Shown: one piece after another, positions 8,606 to 15,568 of the stretch
Position numbering within the stretch: the first letter of the stretch is position 1
Layout of the letters: every line of letters starts with the position of its first letter
Assembly (NCBI GenBank): GCA_021826795.1
Contig: JAKAYM010000014.1
Span: forward strand, 1-22,264
From: Thermoplasmata archaeon
GTDB lineage: Archaea > Thermoplasmatota > Thermoplasmata > Thermoplasmatales > Thermoplasmataceae
DNA length: 22,264 nt
Reading direction: 5' to 3'
Translations under genes and position numbers: made by a program
The notes under the pieces: generated by a model
Told to the model about the DNA's origin: nothing
Databases searched by the model: none
What the model saw: the letters and a program-made list of their open reading frames with translations, nothing else

Positions 8606-9007
8606 ATGGCCGGAGAAAATGAATTAATGGAACAAATAGAATATTTAAAAAATTTAATAGAAAATATAGATTCAAGATTAAATCTTTTATTGAAAACACT
8701 TGAAGAATCATCAGATACGCTGGCGCTTTTGAAAGATAATGACTATAAGAATTCTAAGGATGTAAAAATATCCATAGGATCCGGACTGTTTTCAAAGGCA
8801 TCACTGGATACAGATAAAATTGTGGTTCCTATTGGTTCAAGCATATACATAGAGGAAGAAAAGGAAAAAACAGTAAAGAGAATGGAGGACAATATCAAAA
8901 GCTTCCAGGATACATATAATAACCTGATTAAACAGAAACAGACAGCGCAAAATAATTACGATGCTCTGATGTATTCATTGCAGAGATCCCAGGAAGGAGC
9001 TAACTGA
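8606..9007 (+). CDS. pfdA: Prefoldin subunit alpha
   Basis: A 133-residue alpha-class prefoldin subunit. An N-terminal helix (about 1-45, heptad Leu/Ile pattern) and a C-terminal helix (about 85-130) form the coiled coil, separated by beta hairpins with GSGLFSKASL and DKIVVPIGSSIYIEE, the signature of alpha subunits. Two alpha and four beta subunits form the hexameric jellyfish that holds unfolded proteins and passes them to the thermosome. The ATG follows the pgk stop directly, with GGAGGT at 8594-8599 as Shine-Dalgarno, which marks it as a downstream operon gene. Its stop overlaps the ftsY ATG by one base. The pfdA-ftsY pairing is common in archaea; having pgk upstream is less usual. Confidence 0.94.
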   Translation: MAGENELMEQIEYLKNLIENIDSRLNLLLKTLEESSDTLALLKDNDYKNSKDVKISIGSGLFSKASLDTDKIVVPIGSSIYIEEEKEKTVKRMEDNIKSFQDTYNNLIKQKQTAQNNYDALMYSLQRSQEGAN

Positions 9008-9939
9008 TGTTTGACAAGCTGAAGAAAAAGTTTTCAGATGTATTCTCCGGGCACGGTGATAGAGAAGTCCAGGAGAATAAACCGGTGCCTGAAGCCAAGA
9101 CTATTGATCAGGGAAAGGTCATACGCAGAATAGACCTTGAAGATACAATTCAGAAGACATTGCTGGAATCCGATGTAAGTTTTGATGCAACAGAGGAAAT
9201 CATAGAACAGTTGAAAACAAATCTCGGGAAAATCAAAAGAAAGGTCGATTATTCAATTGTTCAGGATGAATTAAAAAAAGTCATCATGGATGTGATCGAT
9301 AAGAATAATAATGAGACCGTGGACCTTTTAAATATTGATAAAAAGCCATACGTTATTCTGTTTCTGGGAATAAACGGGACAGGGAAAACCACAACAATCG
9401 GAAAACTGGCATATTATCTGAAAGAACATAGTAAAAGTGTTGTACTTTCGGCATCTGATACATTCAGGGCAGGAGCTATCGACCAGTTAGGAATAATAGC
9501 AAACAAAGTAGGTGTTGAAATAATAAAACACGATTTCAAAAGCGATCCTGCTTCAGTTGCATTTGATGCCATAGACCATGCTAGGGCAAGGAAAATGGAC
9601 TTTGTGCTTATAGATTCAGCGGGAAGAATGCAGACAAATAAGAATCTTCTTGACGAAATGAAAAAAATAAAGCGTGTTGCAAAACCAGATATGACAGTTC
9701 TCGTGCTTGATGCCATGATAGGTCAGGATGTTATAGAGCAGGCTGCAACATTTTCTAAAGAGATAAGTTATGACGGAATTATAGTTACAAAACTGGATAC
9801 AGATGCTAAGGGAGGATCAATCATAAGTATATCAGCAGGAATTAAAAAGCCCATACTTTTCGTTGGTATCGGACAGGAAATGGAAGATTTGATACACTTT
9901 AATGTTGAATGGTACCTGAACAAGATATTTTCATCTTAA
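9007..9939 (+). CDS. ftsY: Signal recognition particle receptor FtsY
   Basis: A 310-residue SRP-type GTPase. A short charged N-terminal region (1-40) is followed by the helical N domain (40-110) and the NG GTPase domain. This has P-loop GINGTGKT (121-128), DTFRAGA (151-157), DSAGR (203-207) and TKLD (261-264), ending with GIGQEMEDLIHF, which is typical of FtsY. The insertion-box DTFRAGAIDQL is specific to SRP GTPases. The protein has no M domain, so it is the receptor and not Ffh. It docks ribosome-SRP complexes at the membrane for co-translational insertion. The A-domain is short, as in other archaea. The ATG overlaps the pfdA stop (TGATG), with GGAG at 8996-8999 as Shine-Dalgarno. The 3' end overlaps the convergent regulator by 9 bases. 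Confidence 0.96.
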   Translation: MFDKLKKKFSDVFSGHGDREVQENKPVPEAKTIDQGKVIRRIDLEDTIQKTLLESDVSFDATEEIIEQLKTNLGKIKRKVDYSIVQDELKKVIMDVIDKNNNETVDLLNIDKKPYVILFLGINGTGKTTTIGKLAYYLKEHSKSVVLSASDTFRAGAIDQLGIIANKVGVEIIKHDFKSDPASVAFDAIDHARARKMDFVLIDSAGRMQTNKNLLDEMKKIKRVAKPDMTVLVLDAMIGQDVIEQAATFSKEISYDGIIVTKLDTDAKGGSIISISAGIKKPILFVGIGQEMEDLIHFNVEWYLNKIFSS

Positions 9940-10605
9940 AATATTCATAATGGATGATATTGTTTTATAATCCATATCTGTTCTAATCAATGGAATGTTT
10001 TCAATTTCAGATAATTTTATTGCAAGCTCATCAACATTTCCGGGTTTAATATACACAACTGCCGCCGGTTTAAGGGGATGTGCTCTGATCGCAATCATTG
10101 GACTCCTGCCATATGATACGTCTGTTATAAAAATAATTCTCTGACTGGACCATCCATATAATTTGCTGTATTCTGCATATGAAAATTTTAATATTGCTTT
10201 AATTCCATCTATCATGGTGTATCCACGTATATTCCTCTTTAAGTCTGCTTTAGAACATGCTGTACCACGTATTTTTGTCATTATATATCTCAATTCTATA
10301 TCGTGGTCATAGTCCTTTATATCCAGAAGTGCATCTGAGGGTATTCCGCTGTTATATCTTCTTAAAAGAGTACCGCCTCTTGATTCGTCGATTTTGATAA
10401 GTGCATCCACTATCTTTTTGATTGAATTTGCACCGGGTGATTTTCGTCTTCCTGATTCATAATCACTTATTACCGATGGAGATACCTCCATAAATTTTGA
10501 CAATTCCATCTGGGAAATACCGAATTCCTCACGCCATTTTTTTATGGTTATCCCTGGAGTTTCAGATATTGTTATTTCTCCAGCAATTTTTTCGTTGATA
10601 TCCAT
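9931..10605 (-). CDS. XRE-type HTH transcriptional regulator with archaeal C-terminal domain (COG1709-like)
   Basis: This 224-residue protein has an N-terminal Cro/C1 helix-turn-helix (about 18-72): TIKKWREEFGISQMELSKFM followed by the recognition helix in VSPSVISDYESGRRKSPG. A conserved linker KIDESRGG comes next. The C-terminal 130 residues contain no metal or nucleotide motif that I recognise; segments such as RIIFITDVSYGRSPMIAIRAHPLKP and VVYIKPGNVDELAIKLSE suggest an alpha/beta ligand-sensing fold (inference). The arrangement recalls the archaeal COG1709 family of predicted regulators, which I recall from memory. Target genes are unknown. A TATA-like box about 28 bases before the ATG suggests a leaderless single-gene transcript. 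It converges on ftsY with a 9-base overlap of coding sequence. Confidence 0.8.
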   Translation of the reverse strand: MDINEKIAGEITISETPGITIKKWREEFGISQMELSKFMEVSPSVISDYESGRRKSPGANSIKKIVDALIKIDESRGGTLLRRYNSGIPSDALLDIKDYDHDIELRYIMTKIRGTACSKADLKRNIRGYTMIDGIKAILKFSYAEYSKLYGWSSQRIIFITDVSYGRSPMIAIRAHPLKPAAVVYIKPGNVDELAIKLSEIENIPLIRTDMDYKTISSIMNILR

Positions 10606-10627
10606 GCCATATAATGACAGGATAGGA

Positions 10628-10638
10628 TAAAAATATAT
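10628..10638 (-). promoter_or_regulatory. TATA box for the XRE regulator
   Basis: The plus strand AAAAATATATT (minus AATATATTTTT) is centred about 28 bases upstream of the ATG at 10605. Confidence 0.45.
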
Positions 10639-10682
10639 TCATTCGATTATAATAGAATTGAACTTCACAATTTAATGATATA

Positions 10683-11150
10683 TTATTTATCTCTACTGTA
10701 CAAAAATCCCATAGAGACTCCCCATACAGCACCGTAAAATATGTGCATGGTGTAATAGAAGAATGTTGATGGAACATAGTATTTTTCGTATATGTAAAGT
10801 TGAAGTAGGAATATGTTCACGGGAAGGCTGAAAACAAACAGTATTAGAAAACCTGCAAGAATCCCTGTACCGAGTCCTGTTAAAACTGATTTTATTCTCA
10901 AATGAGGGATATAATATGAAATAAGCGCCGCAAAGAACCCGACAACTGTACCCACCAGAAAATGCAGTAATAATCCGTAAATTTCTCCGTATATTCCGGC
11001 GATATGTAATAATCTGATCCCTATGGCTGTAAACTGATATCCTGGTGAGAGTGAAGATGCAGCGTCATATGAATAAAACATTATAGCCTCAAATATGGCA
11101 GAAATAAATCCTGATATTAACCCAAAATAAGTGTATTTCCTTATTGCCAT
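10683..11150 (-). CDS. Membrane protein of unknown function, four predicted helices
   Basis: From the ATG at 11150 the protein has 155 residues starting MAIRKYTYFGLISG. Four hydrophobic segments are visible at about 6-26, 53-78, 87-112 and 131-150, with short loops. A conserved-looking HIAGIYGEIYGLLLHF precedes the second helix and YYTMHIFYGAVWGVSMGF forms the last. The pattern resembles small archaeal DUF-type integral membrane proteins, but I do not recognise the family. A GTG five codons upstream (11165) would add MQYHI. I prefer 11150 because the TATA-like ATATATTAG (about 11174-11182) lies 28 bases before it but only 13 before the GTG. It shares its promoter region with the divergent aminotransferase. 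Confidence 0.7.
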   Translation of the reverse strand: MAIRKYTYFGLISGFISAIFEAIMFYSYDAASSLSPGYQFTAIGIRLLHIAGIYGEIYGLLLHFLVGTVVGFFAALISYYIPHLRIKSVLTGLGTGILAGFLILFVFSLPVNIFLLQLYIYEKYYVPSTFFYYTMHIFYGAVWGVSMGFLYSRDK

Positions 11151-11233
11151 AATATGATATTGCACCGACTTACTAATATATTCTTGATTCTATTTTTACA
11201 GTACAAATTTTTAGATTATCAAGGTGAACAGCA

Positions 11234-11243
11234 TATTAAAATA
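11234..11243 (+). promoter_or_regulatory. TATA box for the aminotransferase gene
   Basis: TATTAAAATA is centred about 26 bases before the ATG at 11265 and supports that start over any upstream one. Confidence 0.45.
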
Positions 11244-11264
11244 ACCATTACGATATATAGATGC

Positions 11265-12200
11265 ATGGAATGTGAAACAATAAAGTGGCTTAACAGCCAT
11301 CACGGCAAATATGAGCTCAGCCACAGTGGAATGTCAAATGTCTTTGACGTAAAGGAATATTTAAATAATTCACCGATAAAAACTGATATTGATCTAAAAG
11401 AGGAAATAGCCGGGCTCCATGGCTGTAGTTCAAAGGATGTGGTAATAACCCATGGTGCAACAGAAGCATTTTCCATGGTTGTATATCATCTTGCTAAAAA
11501 ATATCATTCCTTCAGGGTGGATAAACCTGAATATGAAATGATATACAAAACTCCTCAAATAATTGGTTTCAAGAATGGAGAGGAGGTATTTACCGCCAGC
11601 AACCCCAACAATCCTACCGGCACAATGATCAAACTGCCAGAAAATTATGCGTCCGCTGTAATAGATGAAACCTTTATGGAATTCGTCGATTCGCTGGATC
11701 GTTATACATACAGAAATGGATTTATTGTAAACACATTTACTAAGGTTTACGGCGGTGGAGACCTGAGGCTCGGGTATATTATCGCATCCTCAGGGGAGGA
11801 GGCAAAAGAGTTAGAAGGTTTCAAGGGGTTAATTACAGAAGATGTTTCGGCTCTGAATATTTCCGCAGGCTATCAGGTCTTAAAAAGGCACGATGAATTA
11901 TTATCAAAGGTAAGGGAAATCATAGAGAAAAACCATAGCATTCTTTTAAATGATAATGGTAAATTAAAATTCTTCGGTGGGAAAAAGCCACTAGCATTAC
12001 CTGTTTCATTTGTTGATTATTCTGCATATACGGAAGAAGATTCCGAATCTGTCAGTGAAAAACTTGCAGATAAAGGTATCATAGCGTTACCGGCCAGATA
12101 CTTTGGAATATCTGGAACATATCTCAGGGTATGCATAACAGGCAAAGATTTTCCTGAGGCATACAGCGAATTGGTCGGCGCTCTGGAGGCCATGGAATAA
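11265..12200 (+). CDS. Class I/II PLP-dependent aminotransferase (HisC-like)
   Basis: From the ATG at 11265 the protein is 311 residues, MECETIKWLNSHHGKYELS. The frame stays open upstream to 11154, but those 37 residues are hydrophobic, overlap the divergent gene's promoter and start, and lack a TATA box at the right distance. Fold-type I motifs are HGATEAF (63-69, phosphate cup), SNPNNPTG (112-119), D134 in AVIDETF (pyridine N), the Schiff-base K160 in NTFTKVYGGGDLRLGY, and the C-terminal YLRVCITG with the carboxylate-binding Arg. The short length and motif style are closest to histidinol-phosphate aminotransferase and related small archaeal enzymes. Substrate is not resolved and no his genes are nearby. 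The stop lies 2 bases from the stop of the convergent PEBP gene. Confidence 0.87.
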   Translation: MECETIKWLNSHHGKYELSHSGMSNVFDVKEYLNNSPIKTDIDLKEEIAGLHGCSSKDVVITHGATEAFSMVVYHLAKKYHSFRVDKPEYEMIYKTPQIIGFKNGEEVFTASNPNNPTGTMIKLPENYASAVIDETFMEFVDSLDRYTYRNGFIVNTFTKVYGGGDLRLGYIIASSGEEAKELEGFKGLITEDVSALNISAGYQVLKRHDELLSKVREIIEKNHSILLNDNGKLKFFGGKKPLALPVSFVDYSAYTEEDSESVSEKLADKGIIALPARYFGISGTYLRVCITGKDFPEAYSELVGALEAME

Positions 12201-12202
12201 GT

Positions 12203-12655
12203 TTATTCCCTGCTGTAAATTGCGTAGAATTCTGCTTCAGGCGTCAATTTATCCAGGATTTTATACGAGTTCTCAGCATCAATTTTTTTCCTGCTTACGG
12301 CCTCTTTCATCCTATAAATTTTTATAAAGTACCTGTGATCTCCATCCCCTCTTGGAGGACATGGGCCCCTGTATCCAAGTTCGCCGAAATCGTTCATGCC
12401 TTGATAATAACCCTCATCCGTTATTTCCTTATTTCCCATGTTTTCATCCAGCATGACGATTCCTGCCGGTATATTATATATTAGCCAGTGAGTAAACAGA
12501 CCTGAAGGAGCATCCGGATCGTTCATAACAATAAAATAATAACCCTCTTCATTTCTATCGTGTATCTCTATCTTGGGAGAATAATCCTTTCCGCTACAGG
12601 TAAATTTATCTGGTATTCTGCGTCCCTCTGATATCCCTATAACCCTCAATTCCAT
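12203..12655 (-). CDS. PEBP / YbhB-family (Raf kinase inhibitor-like) protein
   Basis: A complete 150-residue phosphatidylethanolamine-binding-protein-fold domain. IPDKFTCSGKDYSPKIEI (N-terminal strand region), VMNDPDAPSGLFTHWLIYNIP (the DPDAP pocket and the following HW), GYRGPCPPRGDGDHRYFIKIY (the GxxGPCPP and HRY/F blocks) and the C-terminal helix KIDAENSYKIL match bacterial YbhB/YbcL. The pocket binds anionic ligands in other members; no enzymatic role is established for archaeal versions. No signal peptide is present, so it is cytoplasmic. It is a monocistronic gene with TTATAAAT centred 26 bases before the ATG. Confidence 0.93.
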   Translation of the reverse strand: MELRVIGISEGRRIPDKFTCSGKDYSPKIEIHDRNEEGYYFIVMNDPDAPSGLFTHWLIYNIPAGIVMLDENMGNKEITDEGYYQGMNDFGELGYRGPCPPRGDGDHRYFIKIYRMKEAVSRKKIDAENSYKILDKLTPEAEFYAIYSRE

Positions 12656-12676
12656 TTATATCTATTATGAAAATAC

Positions 12677-12684
12677 TTATAAAT
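12677..12684 (-). promoter_or_regulatory. TATA box for the PEBP gene
   Basis: The plus strand TTATAAAT lies about 26 bases upstream of the ATG at 12655, in the 67-base gap between this gene and the end of the Cu-ATPase gene. Confidence 0.5.
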
Positions 12685-12722
12685 TTATCGAATTTTCCAA
12701 ATACTCTGTTAAAATCAAATTT

Positions 12723-14753
12723 TTAAAGAGTTATGGCATCAGCATTTCTTGAAAGCCTTGTTCGTAGTCTGAGTGAGTTGAGTACTACAGTAGTAGAACT
12801 CAGCCCCATTGCAAGGGCTGCGAATATGGGCAGCACATAATAAATACCGAGGCCAAGTAGGGGTACAAGGACTCCTGCCGCGACTGGAATAAGTGCAGAA
12901 TTATATCCTATGGCCCATCCCACATTCTGCTTTATCTTTTTTATAGTGTATTTTCCTATGTATATGCTTCTCATAATATTTTTAAGATCATTATTTAAAA
13001 GTATGATATCGCCTGTTGCACTGGCTATGTCTGAACCTGAAGCCATGGCAACGCCCACATCGGCTGTTTTCATTGCAACTGTATCGTTTATACCGTCACC
13101 GACGAACATAACATATCTTCCACTCCCCTGTTCCTTTTTGACAATTTCGGCCTTTGAATCAGGTTTCATTGAACAGTAATATTCTGTTATTCCCAGTTCA
13201 TGAGCAATTCCGGATGTATTTTCTTCCGTATCTCCTGTGACAATCATGACCTTTATATTATTCCTGATAAGATTCTTCACGTCATCTTCTATCCCCTTTC
13301 TCATATAATGCTCAATCTCAAGTGAGGCAAGTTCTCCTCCATCCAGAAACAATGATGTGTGCCCTTCCAACCTCTTGACCTCTACAGTTTTTCTATCATA
13401 TACACCACTTACACCTGTTCCTGGAATTTCCTTGAATTCCGTTATTTCAACCTTTTCCGGGTTTTTATTTTGGAGATATGATCTGATGGCCACTGCAACA
13501 GGATGATTTGATAAGGATTCGATCGAATAAAGAAGCGAAACTGCCAGATTTTCATCACCACGGGTACTGAACTTTGTAACTTTTGGTGTATTATCTGTAA
13601 TTGTGCCTGTCTTATCGAATATCACTGTATCTATTTTTGAGAGCCTGTCCATGGAGCTGGAGTTTTTGATCAGTATCCCGTCCCTGGAAGAGGCATTGGA
13701 TGAGATAAGAAGAGTAATAGGTGCGGCAAGCCCTATTGCACAGGGACATGCTATGACAACCACAGAAACAAACACCAGTACAGAAATTATGAAATATAAG
13801 GGATCGCCCACAGACTCCAAATAAAAGTACCAGAAAATGGCTGACGATCCTGCAGCAACAAGAACTATGGGCACAAAGTACGATGAGAATATATCAGATA
13901 TTTTCTGGATTTTTGCACGCCCCATGGATGCCATCTGTATCATTGAATAAATTTTATTTACAGTAGAATTGCTTCCCGTTTCTTTCACCGAAACCGTGAT
14001 AATCCCGTTCAGGTTAACTGTTCCGGAGATTACATCGGACCCACTGTTCTTGAGAACCGGATCACCTTCACCGGTAACCATGGACTCATCAACCTCGGAG
14101 GATCCATCTATTACGGTACCATCCGCGGGTATGTTTTCACCGGGCCTTACCTGTATAGTATCTCCAGGTACCATTGATTCTATGGGAGAATCAACAACTT
14201 TCCCATTTTTCAGTATGTGCACCTTATCAGGCAGCAGGGATAAGAGAGTTGTTGCAGAAGAATTTGCCTTTTTCTTAGTCAGTGATTCTATATAGCTTCC
14301 TGTAAGAATCAGCGTTATTATAAAAACAGATGCATCGTAATAGGTGTAGTGTACAGGAAACAAATCCGGATCAACTGTTACTATTAGGGAAAAGAAGAAT
14401 GCTGTCAGGGTTCCCAGCGATATCAGTAAATCCATATTGCCCATTTTATCCTTTATGGCTTCATAGGCGCCACGGTAAAAGCCCAGTCCCACATAAAACT
14501 GAACCGGCAGGGCAAGGATAAGCAGAACAAAATTTTTGAACGGAAAAACCAGAAGATAGTCGATAAAAATAACTGCCAGGGAAAATGGCCATGCAATAAT
14601 AAGTTTGGTCTTTAGAGCATTATCTTCTTCCTCTGGTTTGTCAAATTTTTCCTTGCAACCCTGGGAACAGAAGTAATACCTGACTCCGTCTCTATCCGAA
14701 TATATTGTAGAATCCTCGGACACATACATACCGCAAACAGGATCCACAGCCAT
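12723..14753 (-). CDS. copA: Cu+-exporting P1B-type ATPase with N-terminal YHS domain
   Basis: A 676-residue P1B-1 pump that couples ATP hydrolysis to Cu+ (or Ag+) efflux. Instead of the usual HMA CxxC domain it begins with a YHS domain: DPVCGM (4-9) and FCSQGCKEKF (28-37), metal ligands C7, C29 and C33. Eight membrane helices carry the Cu+ determinants: CPC (336-338) in VIACPCAIGL, the YN pair in VGWAIGYNSALIP, and MGLSS in the last helix. The actuator loop has TGEGDP (228-232 region), the phosphorylation site is D380 in DKTGTIT, SNHPVA (415-420) is the HP motif of the nucleotide domain, and VGDGINDT the hinge. The ATG follows the stop of the small YHS gene by 4 bases, with AGGTGA overlapping that stop as Shine-Dalgarno, so the two form an operon controlled by the upstream regulator (inference). 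Confidence 0.95.
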   Translation of the reverse strand: MAVDPVCGMYVSEDSTIYSDRDGVRYYFCSQGCKEKFDKPEEEDNALKTKLIIAWPFSLAVIFIDYLLVFPFKNFVLLILALPVQFYVGLGFYRGAYEAIKDKMGNMDLLISLGTLTAFFFSLIVTVDPDLFPVHYTYYDASVFIITLILTGSYIESLTKKKANSSATTLLSLLPDKVHILKNGKVVDSPIESMVPGDTIQVRPGENIPADGTVIDGSSEVDESMVTGEGDPVLKNSGSDVISGTVNLNGIITVSVKETGSNSTVNKIYSMIQMASMGRAKIQKISDIFSSYFVPIVLVAAGSSAIFWYFYLESVGDPLYFIISVLVFVSVVVIACPCAIGLAAPITLLISSNASSRDGILIKNSSSMDRLSKIDTVIFDKTGTITDNTPKVTKFSTRGDENLAVSLLYSIESLSNHPVAVAIRSYLQNKNPEKVEITEFKEIPGTGVSGVYDRKTVEVKRLEGHTSLFLDGGELASLEIEHYMRKGIEDDVKNLIRNNIKVMIVTGDTEENTSGIAHELGITEYYCSMKPDSKAEIVKKEQGSGRYVMFVGDGINDTVAMKTADVGVAMASGSDIASATGDIILLNNDLKNIMRSIYIGKYTIKKIKQNVGWAIGYNSALIPVAAGVLVPLLGLGIYYVLPIFAALAMGLSSTTVVLNSLRLRTRLSRNADAITL

Positions 14754-14757
14754 TTAT

Positions 14758-14892
14758 TCACCTGATATATTTTAAAGGATTTTTCTCGAATTCTTCCTTG
14801 CATCCCTCCCTGCAGAAATAATATGTTTTTCCATTATACTCACTGGATATCTCTTTCTTTCCTTTCATTCCACAAACTGGGTCTGTTGCCAT
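14758..14892 (-). CDS. Small stand-alone YHS-domain protein (44 aa), candidate copper chaperone
   Basis: A short frame not long enough for most gene callers: ATG at 14892, TGA at 14758-14760, 44 residues. The sequence starts [19 protein letters not shown], continues [19 protein letters not shown] and ends PLKYIR. It is essentially one YHS domain, with Cys 7, 27 and 31 aligned to the N-terminal domain of the adjacent ATPase (DPVCGM, YYFC, GCKE). TATA at the correct distance, codon use like the neighbours and 4-base spacing to the ATPase ATG all support a real gene. In Sulfolobus the analogous position between regulator and CopA is held by a small TRASH-domain metallochaperone (CopM); the same role is inferred here. 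The domain type could equally sense or buffer metal. Confidence 0.88.
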   Translation of the reverse strand: MATDPVCGMKGKKEISSEYNGKTYYFCREGCKEEFEKNPLKYIR

Positions 14893-14911
14893 AATTTAGA
14901 ATTGATAAAGT

Positions 14912-14922
14912 CTATTTATATG
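14912..14922 (-). promoter_or_regulatory. TATA box for the YHS-copA operon
   Basis: The minus strand reads CATATAAATAGA. It is centred 25 bases upstream of the ATG at 14892, and no Shine-Dalgarno precedes that ATG, so the message should be leaderless. Confidence 0.6.
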
Positions 14923-14929
14923 TTTACAG

Positions 14930-14940
14930 GGCAGAATGCC
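14930..14940. promoter_or_regulatory. GGCA-N3-TGCC inverted repeat, candidate copper-regulator operator
   Basis: GGCAGAATGCC is a perfect 4-bp inverted repeat with a 3-base spacer, one of the few GC-rich spots in this AT-rich gap. It lies 8 bases upstream of the TATA element, centred about 43 bases before the YHS start codon, where archaeal activators bind next to BRE/TATA. It also touches the stop codon of the regulator gene. Confidence 0.4.
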
Positions 14941-15461
14941 TATTTTTTTATGTGTTTTTCTGTGTTTTCTCTATTTGCATAATCACCCTTGCAGGTGTTG
15001 CAGCAGAAATATAATGTTCCCTCCACAGTATCATATTTCAGGGGTTTCCCAGCTATTATACCTCCACAGTAATCGCAGTAAAGATCTATTGTTGGTGGAA
15101 TTTTGTTGATAACTCTGTGATGTGCTAAATCAACCTGTTTATAACTTATACTAGCTCCAATTGCTTCCCTGTTCATTATAACAGTATAGTGGCCGTTTGC
15201 CAGCTCGAAATATTCTATAACTTTATCCTTATCCACGGAATTTATGTCATCTGTCTCCATAATTATGTAAAGGCTATCCTCAGGTTCTCTTGTTTCCAGT
15301 GTGTATCTTTCTATGATGCTGTTGTTCAATTTTTTAATAATGTTTGATACAGTATTCCTGTTGAGCCCGAGTTTTCTGGAAATATCAAGAACTGGCATTC
15401 GTGAGTCCTCCATTAAAAGCCTCAGAACTTTTGATTCGTTGTAGGTTATTTTATCTTGCAT
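14940..15461 (-). CDS. Copper-responsive regulator: Lrp-like HTH plus C-terminal TRASH-type metal-binding domain
   Basis: In this 173-residue protein the N-terminal winged HTH (about 5-57) reads NESKVLRLLMEDSRMPVLDI, then SRKLGLNRNTVSNIIKKLNN, as in Lrp/AsnC family regulators. A middle domain (about 60-120) with FELANGHYTVIMNREAIG resembles a degenerate effector domain. The C-terminus (127-165) holds a Cys-rich finger: C129-x2-C132, then FCCNTC with C153, C154 and C157 and the downstream Tyr, the TRASH/YHS-like pattern proposed for copper sensing and trafficking. HTH-TRASH proteins next to a Cu-ATPase are the archaeal cop regulators (CopT/CopR of Sulfolobus). It lies directly upstream of the YHS-copA operon, on the same strand but separated by a separate promoter, and is divergent from the 107-residue protein. 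A TATA box sits 24 bases before the ATG, overlapping a palindrome suited to autoregulation. Confidence 0.88.
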   Translation of the reverse strand: MQDKITYNESKVLRLLMEDSRMPVLDISRKLGLNRNTVSNIIKKLNNSIIERYTLETREPEDSLYIIMETDDINSVDKDKVIEYFELANGHYTVIMNREAIGASISYKQVDLAHHRVINKIPPTIDLYCDYCGGIIAGKPLKYDTVEGTLYFCCNTCKGDYANRENTEKHIKK

Positions 15462-15468
15462 ATTCCAT

Positions 15469-15488
15469 TATTATTAAATAATATAAAA
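15469..15488 (-). promoter_or_regulatory. TATA box of the copper regulator overlapping an AT palindrome
   Basis: The plus strand ATATAAAA (15481-15488) is 24 bases upstream of the ATG at 15461. It overlaps TATTATT-A-AATAATA (15469-15483), a 7-bp inverted repeat that could be an autoregulatory site. In such AT-rich DNA this palindrome may be chance. Confidence 0.4.
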
Positions 15489-15540
15489 TCATATTGCTAT
15501 ATTTTATTGATTCAAATTTAACATAATGCACATAATAACA

Positions 15541-15551
15541 CTTTAATAATA
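15541..15551 (+). promoter_or_regulatory. TATA box for the 107-residue protein
   Basis: CTTTAATAATA is centred about 23 bases before the ATG at 15569. The 107-base gap to the copper regulator therefore holds two back-to-back promoters. Confidence 0.4.
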
Positions 15552-15568
15552 CATATGGATAATCTCTT

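Noticed and set aside
11154..11264. Upstream extension of the aminotransferase frame
   Set aside because: It overlaps the divergent gene's start and promoter, has no TATA box at the right distance and adds residues unlike the family.
13969..14295. Plus-strand open frame opposite the copper ATPase, and similar frames at 12910-13179, 13603-13824 and 14330-14521
   Set aside because: All lie inside a confidently assigned gene and have Ser/Pro-rich or otherwise unspecific translations typical of antisense frames.
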